From CALLVY01 sp937899855 (lineage in GTDB: Bacteria > Bacteroidota > Bacteroidia > Chitinophagales > Saprospiraceae): DNA of 64,000 nt. The stretch is taken from positions 29,359 through 93,358 of the forward strand of contig JBCBQC010000013.1 of NCBI GenBank assembly GCA_039820405.1, written 5' to 3'. How positions within the stretch are numbered: position 1 is the first letter of the stretch; every line of letters starts with the position of its first letter. The position numbers were made by a program, and so were the translations under genes. This document shows, one piece after another, positions 16,293 to 24,989 of the stretch. The notes beneath the pieces are model-generated. The model was not told the origin of the DNA. It was given only the letters and a program-made list of their open reading frames with translations, and made no database searches.

Positions 16293-16383
16293 TCTGCTTT
16301 TTTATTTCCGCTTAGCAACAGAAAGTTTTACTTAAAGAGACTTTGCGTGTTTACTGGCCCGGATGTGGACTGCTAAGTTCCCA

Positions 16384-16391
16384 CAAAGTTA
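16384..16391 (-). promoter_or_regulatory. Possible internal promoter before infB
   Basis: TAACTTTG matches TAnnTTTG inside the 173-base nusA-infB gap and would start a transcript about 85 bases before infB. No TTG sits at the expected upstream distance. Confidence 0.4.
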
Positions 16392-16465
16392 AGGGAAAAG
16401 TCCTATTCCATGGGTTTTCAACAAAAAGATATTCAATTAATTCCCCTCCATAGGCACTGTTTTCG

Positions 16466-17704
16466 TTATTGCGCCATTTCCTCGGAGAGGATTTTGATGA
16501 CCTCGTCGATCGTCTCCTCTTCCAGATCGGTACGGCGAATGAGCTCGTCGCGACTCAGTTCGAGTACGGAGCGGGCGGTATCGCAACCGATTTCCTTGAG
16601 GGCGTCGATGATCCAGTCATCGATTTCATCGGCAAATTCTTCCAGGTCGACGTCGTCGATTTCCACTTCCTGCGTGTTGCGGAATACGTCGATTTCGAAG
16701 CCGGTCAGGCGGCTGGCCAGCTTGATGTTGGTACCTCCCTTGCCGATGGCCAGCGACACTTGGTCTGGTTCGAGGTAGACCGAGGCGCGCATGCTGTCCA
16801 TATCGAGGTCGATGGTGTTGACCCGGGCTGGCGTGAGCGAACGCTGGATGAAGAGAGAAGTATTATTGGTAAAGTTGACAATATCAATGTTTTCGTTGCA
16901 CAACTCGCGTACAATTCCGTGAATTCGGGAGCCTTTCATCCCCACGCAAGCCCCCACTGGATCAATTCGATCATCGTAGGACTCCACGGCCACCTTGGCT
17001 CGCTCACCGGGTAGGCGTTCGATGCGTTTGATGGTAATGAGACCGTCTTCGATTTCGGGAACTTCCGCCTCCATGAGTTTCTCGAGGAAACTAGGATCAG
17101 TACGGGAAACGACGACCACCGGGTTATTGTTCTTCATCTCCACACTTTTGATCACTCCCCGCACCATATCGCCTTTGCGGAAGAAGTCGCCCCGGATCAT
17201 TTCGTTGCGCGGCAAAATCAATTCGTTGCCCGTCGAATCGTCGAGGATCAAGATCTCGCGCTTGAGGATTTGGTGCACTTCCCCCATCACGATATCACCT
17301 ACGCGCTCGGAGTATTTCTTGTGGATCTCGTCCTTCTCCAGCTCCATGATCCGCGAGATGAGCGTCTGACGGGCGGCCATAATCGAGCGGCGGCCAAAGT
17401 CTTCGAGGTGCAACTGTTCATAGCATTCCTCCCCAATTTCGTAGTCTTCATCGATCGAGAAGGCTTCCGAAATGGAGACCTGACTCCGATCGTCGAGGAC
17501 TTCACCATCCGGGACAATTTCGCGTACCCGCCACAGTTCAAGGTCCCCCTTTTGGGTATTGACGATGACGTCGAAGTTTTCGTCCGAGCCAAATTTTTTG
17601 CGTATCAAGGTGCGAAATACGTCCTCCAGGACCCTGACCATGGTCGGCCGGTCGATGTTCTTACCAGCTTTGAATTCTGAGAACGTATCAACAAGGTTCA
17701 TCAT
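16466..17704 (-). CDS. nusA: Transcription termination/antitermination factor NusA
   Basis: 412 residues (ATG 17704; an adjacent ATG at 17701 is possible). Domain order: RNAP-binding N-terminal domain (1-~130, DVIVNTQKGDLELWRV), S1 (~135-205, GDIVMGEVHQI), KH1 (PVGACVGMKGSRIHGIVREL, ~240) and KH2 (SLAIGKGGTNIKLASRLTGF, ~320), then a C-terminal helix-hairpin domain. It binds RNA polymerase and nascent RNA to tune pausing and termination. It begins 12 bases after rimP, clearly the same operon. Confidence 0.97.
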   Translation of the reverse strand: MMNLVDTFSEFKAGKNIDRPTMVRVLEDVFRTLIRKKFGSDENFDVIVNTQKGDLELWRVREIVPDGEVLDDRSQVSISEAFSIDEDYEIGEECYEQLHLEDFGRRSIMAARQTLISRIMELEKDEIHKKYSERVGDIVMGEVHQILKREILILDDSTGNELILPRNEMIRGDFFRKGDMVRGVIKSVEMKNNNPVVVVSRTDPSFLEKLMEAEVPEIEDGLITIKRIERLPGERAKVAVESYDDRIDPVGACVGMKGSRIHGIVRELCNENIDIVNFTNNTSLFIQRSLTPARVNTIDLDMDSMRASVYLEPDQVSLAIGKGGTNIKLASRLTGFEIDVFRNTQEVEIDDVDLEEFADEIDDWIIDALKEIGCDTARSVLELSRDELIRRTDLEEETIDEVIKILSEEMAQ

Positions 17705-17716
17705 AACACCAGAAAT

Positions 17717-18187
17717 TTAAAATGATATTTTAACGATTGTTTGTTCTATCTGTGCCACCGGAATCTCGGCTTGCACAATTTCTTTAACTCTTTTTTTACC
17801 TTTTTTCTTCTTTTCCTCGCGTTCCAGGGTAATGCTTTGCTCCGTGACCGCCACGAGTTGGCCCACCTGCTTGCCTTCGCTAGTGGTGACCTCTACCTTG
17901 CGACCGATATTCTTGTGGTACTGCCGCAAAAACTTGAGCGGACGACCCACCCCGGGCGAGGATACCTCCAGCACGTAGCGGTCTCCCAACCATCCTTCTT
18001 GGTCCAGGTGTTCTTCTAAAAATCGGCTGATCTTACGGCACTTCTCAAAGGTGACTTGTGAATCACTGTCGACGAATACTTCCAATTTGTTGTTGATGCC
18101 TAGCTTCAGGTCTACGAGAAAAAAGTCGTCGAACTCAGATTCCTGAAACTTCTCGGCGAGCAATTGCGGTATGGTTTGTTCAATCAC
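17717..18187 (-). CDS. rimP: Ribosome maturation factor RimP
   Basis: 156 residues, the usual length. The central FFLVDLKLGINNKLEVFVDS and ITFEKC-type region (VTFEKCRKISRFLEEHLDQE), then YVLEVSSPGVGRPLKF, are RimP signatures. It assists 30S subunit assembly. The C-terminal tail is unusually lysine-rich (EREEKKKKGKKRVKEIVQAE). First gene of the rimP-nusA-infB operon and directly downstream of the attenuator at 18204-18238. Confidence 0.95.
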   Translation of the reverse strand: MIEQTIPQLLAEKFQESEFDDFFLVDLKLGINNKLEVFVDSDSQVTFEKCRKISRFLEEHLDQEGWLGDRYVLEVSSPGVGRPLKFLRQYHKNIGRKVEVTTSEGKQVGQLVAVTEQSITLEREEKKKKGKKRVKEIVQAEIPVAQIEQTIVKISF

Positions 18188-18203
18188 AAGAATACAGCGT
18201 TAC

Positions 18204-18238
18204 TAAAAATAAAAAGAGGGAACATTTTTTGTTCCCTC
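18204..18238 (-). terminator. Terminator/attenuator in the rimP leader
   Basis: On the minus strand GAGGGAACA pairs perfectly with TGTTCCCTC around AAAAA and is followed by TTTTTATTTTT, an intrinsic terminator. It lies between the operon's promoter (18260-18290) and the rimP ATG (18187), so it would act on this operon's own transcripts. Confidence 0.75.
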
Positions 18239-18259
18239 CCTTACGAGCCAGAATTGACA

Positions 18260-18290
18260 CAAATATAAAGATTCTTTTGCTCATATGCAA
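18260..18290 (-). promoter_or_regulatory. Promoter of rimP-nusA-infB
   Basis: Minus-strand TTG (18288-18290), 20 bases, then TATATTTG (18260-18267): perfect Bacteroidota promoter. Predicted start near 18253, about 65 bases before rimP. Confidence 0.8.
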
Positions 18291-18438
18291 TACCTTTGCC
18301 CTGCTGAAAGCCGGATCAGGCAAAGCTTTGCGCCCCTTGAACCCTTTGTTGGGGCAACTTGTTTAATTGGGTAGTTCATTTGTAAAAACGGGGAGCGCAA
18401 TCGTCCATTTCGGAGGCGATCCCCAAAACGTATAAGAC

Positions 18439-19581
18439 ATGCATATCGACGAATTGCTTCAACGCGCCTTGCGCAGGGATTTTCTCAGTGCCGAAGAGGG
18501 TGTTTTTCTGTTTGAAAATGCCCATACCGGTGAATTGATGTACGTCGGCAATAAATTGCGCCAGCACCACGTACCGGGTAACACCGTCACCTGGATCATC
18601 GATCGCAATTCCAATACGACCAACGTCTGCATCGCCAACTGTAAGTTCTGCAACTTCTACCGCCGCCCGGGGCACGACGAATCCTACATCACGAGCATCG
18701 AGGAGTACAAACAAAAAATCGAGGAAACTTTTGCCTTCGGTGGCGAGCAGCTCCTTCTGCAGGGGGGCCACCACCCCGACCTGAGTTTGCAGTACTACGT
18801 CGACCTGTTTGGCGAGCTCAAATCGCTCTACCCCAATCTAAAACTACACGCCCTCGGACCGCCCGAAATCGCCCACATCGCCAAATTGGAGCAAGCTTCC
18901 CACTTCGAGGTCCTGCGCGCCCTCCAGGAAGCCGGCCTCGACTCGCTGCCGGGGGCCGGAGCCGAAATCCTCAGCGATCGCGTCCGGCGGCTCATCTCCA
19001 AAGGCAAATGTGGGGGGCAGGAATGGCTCGACGTCATGCGGGCGGCCCACCAGCTGCACCTGACCACCTCGGCCACCATGATGTTCGGACACATCGAGAC
19101 CAACCTCGAACGGATGCAGCACTTCGTAGACCTCCGCCAGGTACAGTCCGAAAAACCCGCCGAAGCCAAGGGCTTCCTCGCCTTTATCCCCTGGCCCTTC
19201 ATGGACGAAGATACCATCCTCAAAAAAATCAAACGGGCCCGCAATTCCTGTACGCCCGACGAATACATCCGCATGATCGCCATGAGCCGCATCATGCTGC
19301 CCAACGTCGTCAATATCCAGGCCTCCTGGCTGACCGTAGGGAAACAAACGGCACAAGTTTGCTTGCACTCCGGCGCCAATGACTTCGGAAGCATCATGAT
19401 CGAAGAAAATGTCGTGTCCGCCGCCGGTGCCGCCTTCCGCTTTACCGCGGATGGCATCCAGCAGGCCATCGCCGACGCGGGCTTTGAAGCCCGCTTGCGC
19501 AATCAACAATACGAACTCCGCGAGCTGCCAGTCAATATGCGACAACAAGTGCTGGACGGCAGCCAACTGATCGTGGATTAA
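18439..19581 (+). CDS. mqnC: Cyclic dehypoxanthinyl futalosine synthase
   Basis: 380 residues. The radical-SAM cluster motif CIANCKFCNFYR (CxxxCxxC) follows TTNV at ~residue 65. The late motif NIQASWLTVGKQTAQVCLHS, then GANDFGSIMIEENVVSAAG, is typical of MqnC and distinguishes it from the related MqnE. It cyclises dehypoxanthinyl futalosine in the futalosine route to menaquinone. Other mqn genes are not in the window, as is common in this phylum. Divergent from rimP. Confidence 0.92.
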   Translation: MHIDELLQRALRRDFLSAEEGVFLFENAHTGELMYVGNKLRQHHVPGNTVTWIIDRNSNTTNVCIANCKFCNFYRRPGHDESYITSIEEYKQKIEETFAFGGEQLLLQGGHHPDLSLQYYVDLFGELKSLYPNLKLHALGPPEIAHIAKLEQASHFEVLRALQEAGLDSLPGAGAEILSDRVRRLISKGKCGGQEWLDVMRAAHQLHLTTSATMMFGHIETNLERMQHFVDLRQVQSEKPAEAKGFLAFIPWPFMDEDTILKKIKRARNSCTPDEYIRMIAMSRIMLPNVVNIQASWLTVGKQTAQVCLHSGANDFGSIMIEENVVSAAGAAFRFTADGIQQAIADAGFEARLRNQQYELRELPVNMRQQVLDGSQLIVD

Positions 19582-19595
19582 CCAAACAAATTGCT

Positions 19596-19943
19596 ATGTC
19601 CAAAGCAAAACTGACCAACATCGAAACCGATAGTTGGGAGCTCGCTGATGGTGAGGTAAAGAAAGAAGAAAATCCCGCCGCCTTTTTTATTCCATCCCTC
19701 CAGTCCCGTCAGGCACTACAGCCCGATGATAAGGTCAAACTGATCTTGCGTATCCGCACCATCGATAATAATGATCAGGAAGAGGACCACGAAGAGGGCA
19801 TGTGGGTGATCGTACGCGAAAGAATGGAAGATTATTACGTCGGGGTACTGGAAAATTCTCCGGAGTGTACCGATGAGATCAAGCCGGGTATGGTCCTGCA
19901 CTTCGAAGCCCGCCACATCACCCAGATTCACATCATGAAATAG
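19596..19943 (+). CDS. Small acidic protein, possibly DUF2314/DUF2185-like
   Basis: 115 residues, cytosolic, with an acidic central loop (DNNDQEEDHEEG) and the segment MWVIVRERMEDYYVGVLENS, which resembles small DUF2314/DUF2185-type proteins with a W-V-x-V strand and a G-V-L-x-N turn. Starts 14 bases after mqnC, so likely co-transcribed. A role is not known and the family assignment is tentative. Confidence 0.6.
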   Translation: MSKAKLTNIETDSWELADGEVKKEENPAAFFIPSLQSRQALQPDDKVKLILRIRTIDNNDQEEDHEEGMWVIVRERMEDYYVGVLENSPECTDEIKPGMVLHFEARHITQIHIMK

Positions 19944-20315
19944 TCAGGCCCGATTGCCCCCGCGCCAGAGAAAAAACAGCGCGACGATCACCAGTGACAG
20001 CCCGAGAAACTCCCGGGTCAGCTCGATGTGGGGGGCCTCGGCCTTCATCGTTCCTACGATGGAGTCGGCGCCATCGCGGATCCAGGCCACAAAGCTGGGG
20101 AGGAGGCTAAGGAGGGAGGCAATGCTCACCGCAAATAGGAAGTAGACCGCAATTTGGAGGTACTGCCCCCAGGCGGCCAGGCCGTAGAGTATGGCCACGG
20201 CCCCGTACAGGGCTACCCAACGCCAAGGATCGGGATCGTTGAGTTGGACGTAGGCAAACAGGGCAAAAATGACGGCGATGGCCAGGTTGGACCATTTGAT
20301 TATTCTCGTGTTCAT
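19944..20315 (-). CDS. TMEM220-family membrane protein
   Basis: 123 residues with four membrane helices. FALFAYVQLNDPDPWRWVAL is the hallmark of the TMEM220 family. It begins 3 bases after the TonB receptor stop, so the two are co-transcribed, and it converges directly on the preceding + strand gene. Function unknown. Confidence 0.85.
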   Translation of the reverse strand: MNTRIIKWSNLAIAVIFALFAYVQLNDPDPWRWVALYGAVAILYGLAAWGQYLQIAVYFLFAVSIASLLSLLPSFVAWIRDGADSIVGTMKAEAPHIELTREFLGLSLVIVALFFLWRGGNRA

Positions 20316-20318
20316 TGG

Positions 20319-22676
20319 CTAAAAAGCTTTACGCCAGCTTAGGTTGGGAATAAGTCCCAGCTGTAGTTGATCGACCACCTCCTGGCGAAAGGTATCGTAG
20401 TAGCGGAAGGCCAGGTTTTCCTGTCCCGTTGCGTTTTGCAAATCCAGGGCCCAGGTCGAACTACTACCCGCTTTGTCCTTGCGAAAGTACAGCCGAAAAT
20501 CCACTTTGAAGACGTCCGGTAGCTTTTCCGAAAAGGCCCGACTCTGGTCGAATACCGTTCGCCCGAGTTGCCGAGAGGCCTCCAAGTCGATGGGCGTTTC
20601 CCAAAAGCCCCCGCGGTAGCTGAGCCGCAGATTGACCCCCAGGGTCCGTTGGCGGCCCTTTTTTTGCTTCACGAATTCTTTTCCCCCCGTTAGGTTGATG
20701 AGGTAATTGCCGTTGAAGCGCGTGTTGAGCCATTGCCCGTTCGCCCGGTACTCCGACTCGTACAGACTGGCATTGAGGAGGTAGTAATAGTTGCGACTGA
20801 TAAAATGCTGCCAGGTGATTTCCAGACCGTAATTGCGGCCGGTGCCCGTATTGCTAAAATCTCCCCGGGGCGTGATAAAGGCCTCGATTAGGTTGATGGC
20901 GGAGTACACCGCATCGCCCTCCACGATTTCGGGGACATCAAAGAGCTGCTGGTAGTACAGCTCCGTCTTGAGGCGCGTATCCGACCCCGCCAACCACTGA
21001 TGCGCCAGCACCAGGTGGTGGGCCTTGCTCAACTCCAGGTCCCGGTTGGCCGGGCGGCTTTCGAGAAAGTAGAGCTGGGGCAGTTGTAATTTACTGTGGA
21101 GGCCGTAGGCCAGCGTCCACTCCTGGCGCGCCTTCTTCCAACTCAGGGCCAGGCGGGGCTCCAGGGCATTGCTGCCGTTGAAGGTGTACTGGGTAAAATG
21201 TAGGCCAGCATTTAGCTCCAAGTTGGTAGCCGACCAAAAGAGGCGAGTGCTGGCGTAGGGTTGCCACAGCCATCCCATACTCGATCCGTTGAGCCGGGCG
21301 GAGTTTGGATTATCGGAAAAAACGGTGGGAGCTTGCTGAGTCAGGCGCAATCCGACCTGCCAGCGCCACCAGGGGGCGGGCCGGCTGTTCCAGACCGTAT
21401 GCAGGGCGAGTTTGCGCTGGCGGAGGGTATCGTTTTCCAAGAGGCGGCCCTCAAAATCGGGCGTGTAAAAAATGCCGGTGCGCGTCGACTCCTGAGCCGA
21501 GTAAGCCAGGGTGCTGCGCCAAATGCCGGTGTTGCCCAGGGCGAGGCGGTGGGTGGCACCGAGTAGCCCCATTCGGGATTCGTAGCGGATGTCGAACTGG
21601 TCTTTCTGAAATTCCCACAGCGCCGTATCGCGGGGCGCTTCAAACTGATTGCTGCTGAGGCCTCCCATCCCAAAAAACCGAAACCGTCCGGCCTTGGCCG
21701 TAGGGAGGTTGAGGTTAAAAGACAAGTCCTGAAAGTTGATGGTCTCGTCTCCCAAATCCACCCCCAAGGCGGAGAGGACCCCGAGGGTCGAATAGCGGTA
21801 GTTGACCAAAAAGGAAGCATCGGAGCCCTTGACTAAGGGGCCTTCCCCGGCCACGTCGATGCCGATGAGCCCCACCTGGCCGGTAAATTCGTATTGCTCA
21901 CTGTTGCCCGAACGCAGCCGCATGTCCATCACTCCAGCCAGGCTGTTGCCGTAATTGGCTGGAAAAGCACCACTGAGAAAGGTAGAAGCACCCAGCAGCT
22001 GGGCACTCAAAATATTGACCCCACCGCCGTTGGCCGTCGGTCGGTCGTTGGCGGTACCCGCCGTCGTGAGGTGGTTGGGATTGACGATTTCCACGCCCTC
22101 CAGATGCCAAGCCATCAGCGCGGGCGAATTGCCACGGATGACCATGTTGTTCGCCTGGTCATTGCTGCTCACGACCCCCGGATAACTCATCGCCAGCCGC
22201 GCGGGATCGTTGAAGGTGGCGGGAAAACGACGGGCTTCCTGGACCGTGATGGTCTGCTGGCTCACCGGAGCCAGCGCGCTCGGCGAATAGCTCGGAGCGT
22301 AGAGCACGAGGGTCTCAAAAGTCGTCGCTTCGGGAGCCATTTGCACTTCCAGGACCAGTTCGCGCCCCGCTTCGATCAGCAGTTCGGGATAAGCAACGGT
22401 GGTATAGCCCACGTAGGAAATTTGGAGGGAACGGTGTCCGACGGGAACACCGGCGATTCGGAACTGGCCCAGCGAGTCGGTTTGGGCCCCGAGGATTTGG
22501 TCCAGGTGCAGCAGGCGGACGTTGGCTCCGATGAGGGCCTCACCATTGTCGGCATCGCGGACCTGACCACGGATGGTTTGGGTGGGGCTTTGGGCACTTA
22601 CGGTGCCCATTCCCAGCGTAAGGAAGAGTACCAAAAGGGGGAGAAAACGGAAATAAAGACGGGTCGGCTGCTGCAT
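20319..22676 (-). CDS. TonB-dependent outer-membrane receptor
   Basis: 785 residues from ATG 22676, which begins a clean signal peptide ending at VSAQ; earlier in-frame sequence is implausible. Residues ~28-110 are a carboxypeptidase-regulatory-like domain (IRGQVRDADNGEALIGANVR). The plug (~130-240) contains ARRFPATFNDPARLAMSYPG, NNMVIRGNSPALMAWHLEGV and GAFPANYGNSLAGVMDMRLR; the rest is the beta-barrel. Imports an unknown ligand with TonB energy. No SusD partner follows, unlike polysaccharide systems. TMEM220 gene lies directly downstream. Confidence 0.92.
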   Translation of the reverse strand: MQQPTRLYFRFLPLLVLFLTLGMGTVSAQSPTQTIRGQVRDADNGEALIGANVRLLHLDQILGAQTDSLGQFRIAGVPVGHRSLQISYVGYTTVAYPELLIEAGRELVLEVQMAPEATTFETLVLYAPSYSPSALAPVSQQTITVQEARRFPATFNDPARLAMSYPGVVSSNDQANNMVIRGNSPALMAWHLEGVEIVNPNHLTTAGTANDRPTANGGGVNILSAQLLGASTFLSGAFPANYGNSLAGVMDMRLRSGNSEQYEFTGQVGLIGIDVAGEGPLVKGSDASFLVNYRYSTLGVLSALGVDLGDETINFQDLSFNLNLPTAKAGRFRFFGMGGLSSNQFEAPRDTALWEFQKDQFDIRYESRMGLLGATHRLALGNTGIWRSTLAYSAQESTRTGIFYTPDFEGRLLENDTLRQRKLALHTVWNSRPAPWWRWQVGLRLTQQAPTVFSDNPNSARLNGSSMGWLWQPYASTRLFWSATNLELNAGLHFTQYTFNGSNALEPRLALSWKKARQEWTLAYGLHSKLQLPQLYFLESRPANRDLELSKAHHLVLAHQWLAGSDTRLKTELYYQQLFDVPEIVEGDAVYSAINLIEAFITPRGDFSNTGTGRNYGLEITWQHFISRNYYYLLNASLYESEYRANGQWLNTRFNGNYLINLTGGKEFVKQKKGRQRTLGVNLRLSYRGGFWETPIDLEASRQLGRTVFDQSRAFSEKLPDVFKVDFRLYFRKDKAGSSSTWALDLQNATGQENLAFRYYDTFRQEVVDQLQLGLIPNLSWRKAF

Positions 22677-22709
22677 AAACGGGTATTGTGGTAAGCACAA
22701 ATCGAATAC

Positions 22710-22717
22710 CAAAATTA
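22710..22717 (-). promoter_or_regulatory. Promoter -7 element before the TonB receptor
   Basis: TAATTTTG fits TAnnTTTG, with a predicted start about 27 bases before ATG 22676. No good -33 TTG. Confidence 0.4.
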
Positions 22718-22741
22718 ACGAGTTCCGACCAATTGAACGAC

Positions 22742-23794
22742 TCAAAGTCCCATTATCCGTTTATTCAAATCCTCATCTGTCTTCCCACCAGCAAAATCGT
22801 CGAAAGCCCGTTCGGTAACCGTAATCAGGTGATCTTTGATGAATTGTGACCCCTCCCGCGCGCCCTGCGCGCCATCCTTGATACAGCATTCCCACTCCAG
22901 CACCGCCCAGCCATCGTAATCGTACTGCGCCAGCTTGCTAAAGATGCCTTTAAAATCGACCTGACCATCGCCCAGCGAACGAAACCGCCCCGGCCGATCC
23001 ATCCAGTCCTGATACCCCCCGTAAACCCCCGAACGACCGGAGGGGCGAAACTCCGCATCCTTGACGTGGAACATTTTGATGTAGGGGTGATAAAAGTCGA
23101 TGTATTGCAGATAATCCAGTTGTTGCAGTACAAAATGACTGGGATCGTAAAGAATCTTGACCCGGGGGTGATGGCCCGTGGCGGCGAGAAAGCGCTCAAA
23201 GGTGACGCCATCGTGCAGGTCCTCTCCCGGATGAATTTCGTAGCAGAGGTCCACCCCGGCCTTGTCAAAAGCCTTGAGGATGGGCAGCCAACGCCGGGCC
23301 AATTCTTTGAAACCACTCGCCACCAAACCCTGGGGGCGCTGGGGCCAGGGATACATCGTGTGCCAGATCAGAGCCCCGGAAAAGGTGGCGTGCGCGCGTA
23401 GCCCCAAGTTTTGGCTGGCCCGAGCGGCCCACTTGAGTTGTTGGACGGCCCACTTGGTACGTGCGGCGGGATTGCCTTTTACCTCGTCGGGAGCGAAATG
23501 GTCAAACTGGAGGTCGTAAGCCGGATGTACCGCCACCAATTGACCCTGCAGGTGGGTCGACAATTCGGTAATTTCCAGCCCGTAGCTCGCTACGCGCCCC
23601 AACAGCTCCTGGCAGTAGGTTTTGCTCCGGGCCGCCTTACCCAGGTCGATGAGGTGACTTTCCCAGGTGGGAATCTGGATGCCACGGTAGCCCAGCGAAG
23701 CTGCCCACTCACAGAGGTGGTCGAGGGTATCGAAGGGGGCTTCCGCATCGACAAACTGGGCGAGGAAGATGGCGGGACCTTGAATGTTTTTCAT
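22742..23794 (-). CDS. Sugar phosphate isomerase/epimerase (AP endonuclease 2 fold)
   Basis: 350 residues from ATG 23794; the longer frame runs into the upstream gene. A xylose-isomerase-like TIM barrel: GYRGIQIPTWESHL, YGLEITELSTHLQGQ, DLCYEIHPGEDLHDG, KILYDPSHF, IKMFHVKDAEF and WAVLEWECC supply the usual Glu/Asp/His metal ligands. Acts on a sugar or keto-sugar as isomerase, epimerase or lyase. Last gene of the four-gene sugar operon, 19 bases after the Gfo/Idh/MocA gene. Confidence 0.9.
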   Translation of the reverse strand: MKNIQGPAIFLAQFVDAEAPFDTLDHLCEWAASLGYRGIQIPTWESHLIDLGKAARSKTYCQELLGRVASYGLEITELSTHLQGQLVAVHPAYDLQFDHFAPDEVKGNPAARTKWAVQQLKWAARASQNLGLRAHATFSGALIWHTMYPWPQRPQGLVASGFKELARRWLPILKAFDKAGVDLCYEIHPGEDLHDGVTFERFLAATGHHPRVKILYDPSHFVLQQLDYLQYIDFYHPYIKMFHVKDAEFRPSGRSGVYGGYQDWMDRPGRFRSLGDGQVDFKGIFSKLAQYDYDGWAVLEWECCIKDGAQGAREGSQFIKDHLITVTERAFDDFAGGKTDEDLNKRIMGL

Positions 23795-23813
23795 CGTTCG
23801 GTAGTTTTCACGG

Positions 23814-24968
23814 TTAAAATTTCGTCCATTTTTGCTTGCTCCGGCTCGACGCGACCACCTTTTCGATAAAACGCATCCCCCGGATGCCATCGTCGACGGT
23901 GGGAAAGTCGCGGTAGACCGCCTTGACCTTTTTTCCACTGAGTTGGGCGCGCAAGCAGTAGGCAAAGTTGCGGTAAATATTGGCGAAGGCTTCGAGGTAA
24001 CCCTCGGGGTGACCGGCCGGAATCCGGGTGTGCGCCGCCGCTACGGGGTACAGGCTGGGACCACCCGTCCGCAGCACTTCCAGGGGTTTGTCCAGCCAGC
24101 GGACGAGGAGGGTATTGGGTTCCATTTGGGCCCATTCCAGCCCTCCCTTTTCCCCGTAGATGCGGATGCGGAGGTTGTTCTCTTCTCCGGCAGAAATCTG
24201 GCTGGCGTAAAGGATGCCGCGGGCCCCATTATCGAATTGGAGGAGCACGCTGCCGTCGTCGTCGAGCGCTCGGCCCTTGACGAAGGTGTGCAGGTCGGCG
24301 CAAAGGCGGACGATCTGGAGGCCGGTGATGTACTCGGCGAGATTTTCGGCGTGGGTGCCGATGTCGCCCATGGCGCCCGCGATCCCGGAGCGTTGGGGGT
24401 CGGTGCGCCAGGCAGCCTGTTTTTGTGCGGTGGCTTCCAGACGGGTCGACAGCCAACCCTGGGGGTACTCCACCACGATCTTGCGGATGCGGCCGAGCCG
24501 TCCCTTGGCCACCATTTCCCGGGCTTGTTTGACCATCGGGTAGCCGGTGTAGTTGTGGGTGAGGGCAAAAAGCAAACCCGTTTTTTCCACGAGCCGCTTT
24601 AAGCTCCGCGCTTCTTTTAGGTTGAAGCAGAGGGGTTTGTCGCAGATCACCGCGAAGCCATTTTCCAGGGCCAGCTTGGCCGGGCCGTAGTGGGCGTGGT
24701 TGGGGGTTACGATGGCGACAAAGTCCATGCGCTCGCCCTCCGGCAACTGGCGTTCGGTTCGAATCATTTCGGCGTAGGTGCCGTAAACGCGGTGGTCGGC
24801 CAGACGCAAATCCCGCCCCGAAAGCTTCGACTTTTCCGCTTGGCTGCTAAAGGCACCACAGACCAATTCGATTTCACCATCCAAGGCGGCCGCCATCCGG
24901 TGTACCGCTCCGATAAAGGCACCCCGGCCACCGCCCACCATTCCCATCCGCAATTTTCGATTGTCCAT
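23814..24968 (-). CDS. Gfo/Idh/MocA family sugar oxidoreductase
   Basis: 384 residues. The N-terminal Rossmann motif MGMVGGGRGAFIGAVHRMAA (residues 8-27) binds NAD(P); DFVAIVTPNHAHYGPAKLAL and VICDKPLC (the conserved EKP-type lysine) follow, and the C-terminal domain holds GDIGTHAENLAEYITG with the catalytic His. Oxidises a sugar hydroxyl or reduces a keto group; in 3-keto-glycoside pathways such enzymes form the 3-keto sugar. Context with a DUF1080 protein supports that role. Confidence 0.92.
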   Translation of the reverse strand: MDNRKLRMGMVGGGRGAFIGAVHRMAAALDGEIELVCGAFSSQAEKSKLSGRDLRLADHRVYGTYAEMIRTERQLPEGERMDFVAIVTPNHAHYGPAKLALENGFAVICDKPLCFNLKEARSLKRLVEKTGLLFALTHNYTGYPMVKQAREMVAKGRLGRIRKIVVEYPQGWLSTRLEATAQKQAAWRTDPQRSGIAGAMGDIGTHAENLAEYITGLQIVRLCADLHTFVKGRALDDDGSVLLQFDNGARGILYASQISAGEENNLRIRIYGEKGGLEWAQMEPNTLLVRWLDKPLEVLRTGGPSLYPVAAAHTRIPAGHPEGYLEAFANIYRNFAYCLRAQLSGKKVKAVYRDFPTVDDGIRGMRFIEKVVASSRSKQKWTKF

Positions 24969-24989
24969 TCGTTCGTTATTTTTAGGAGA

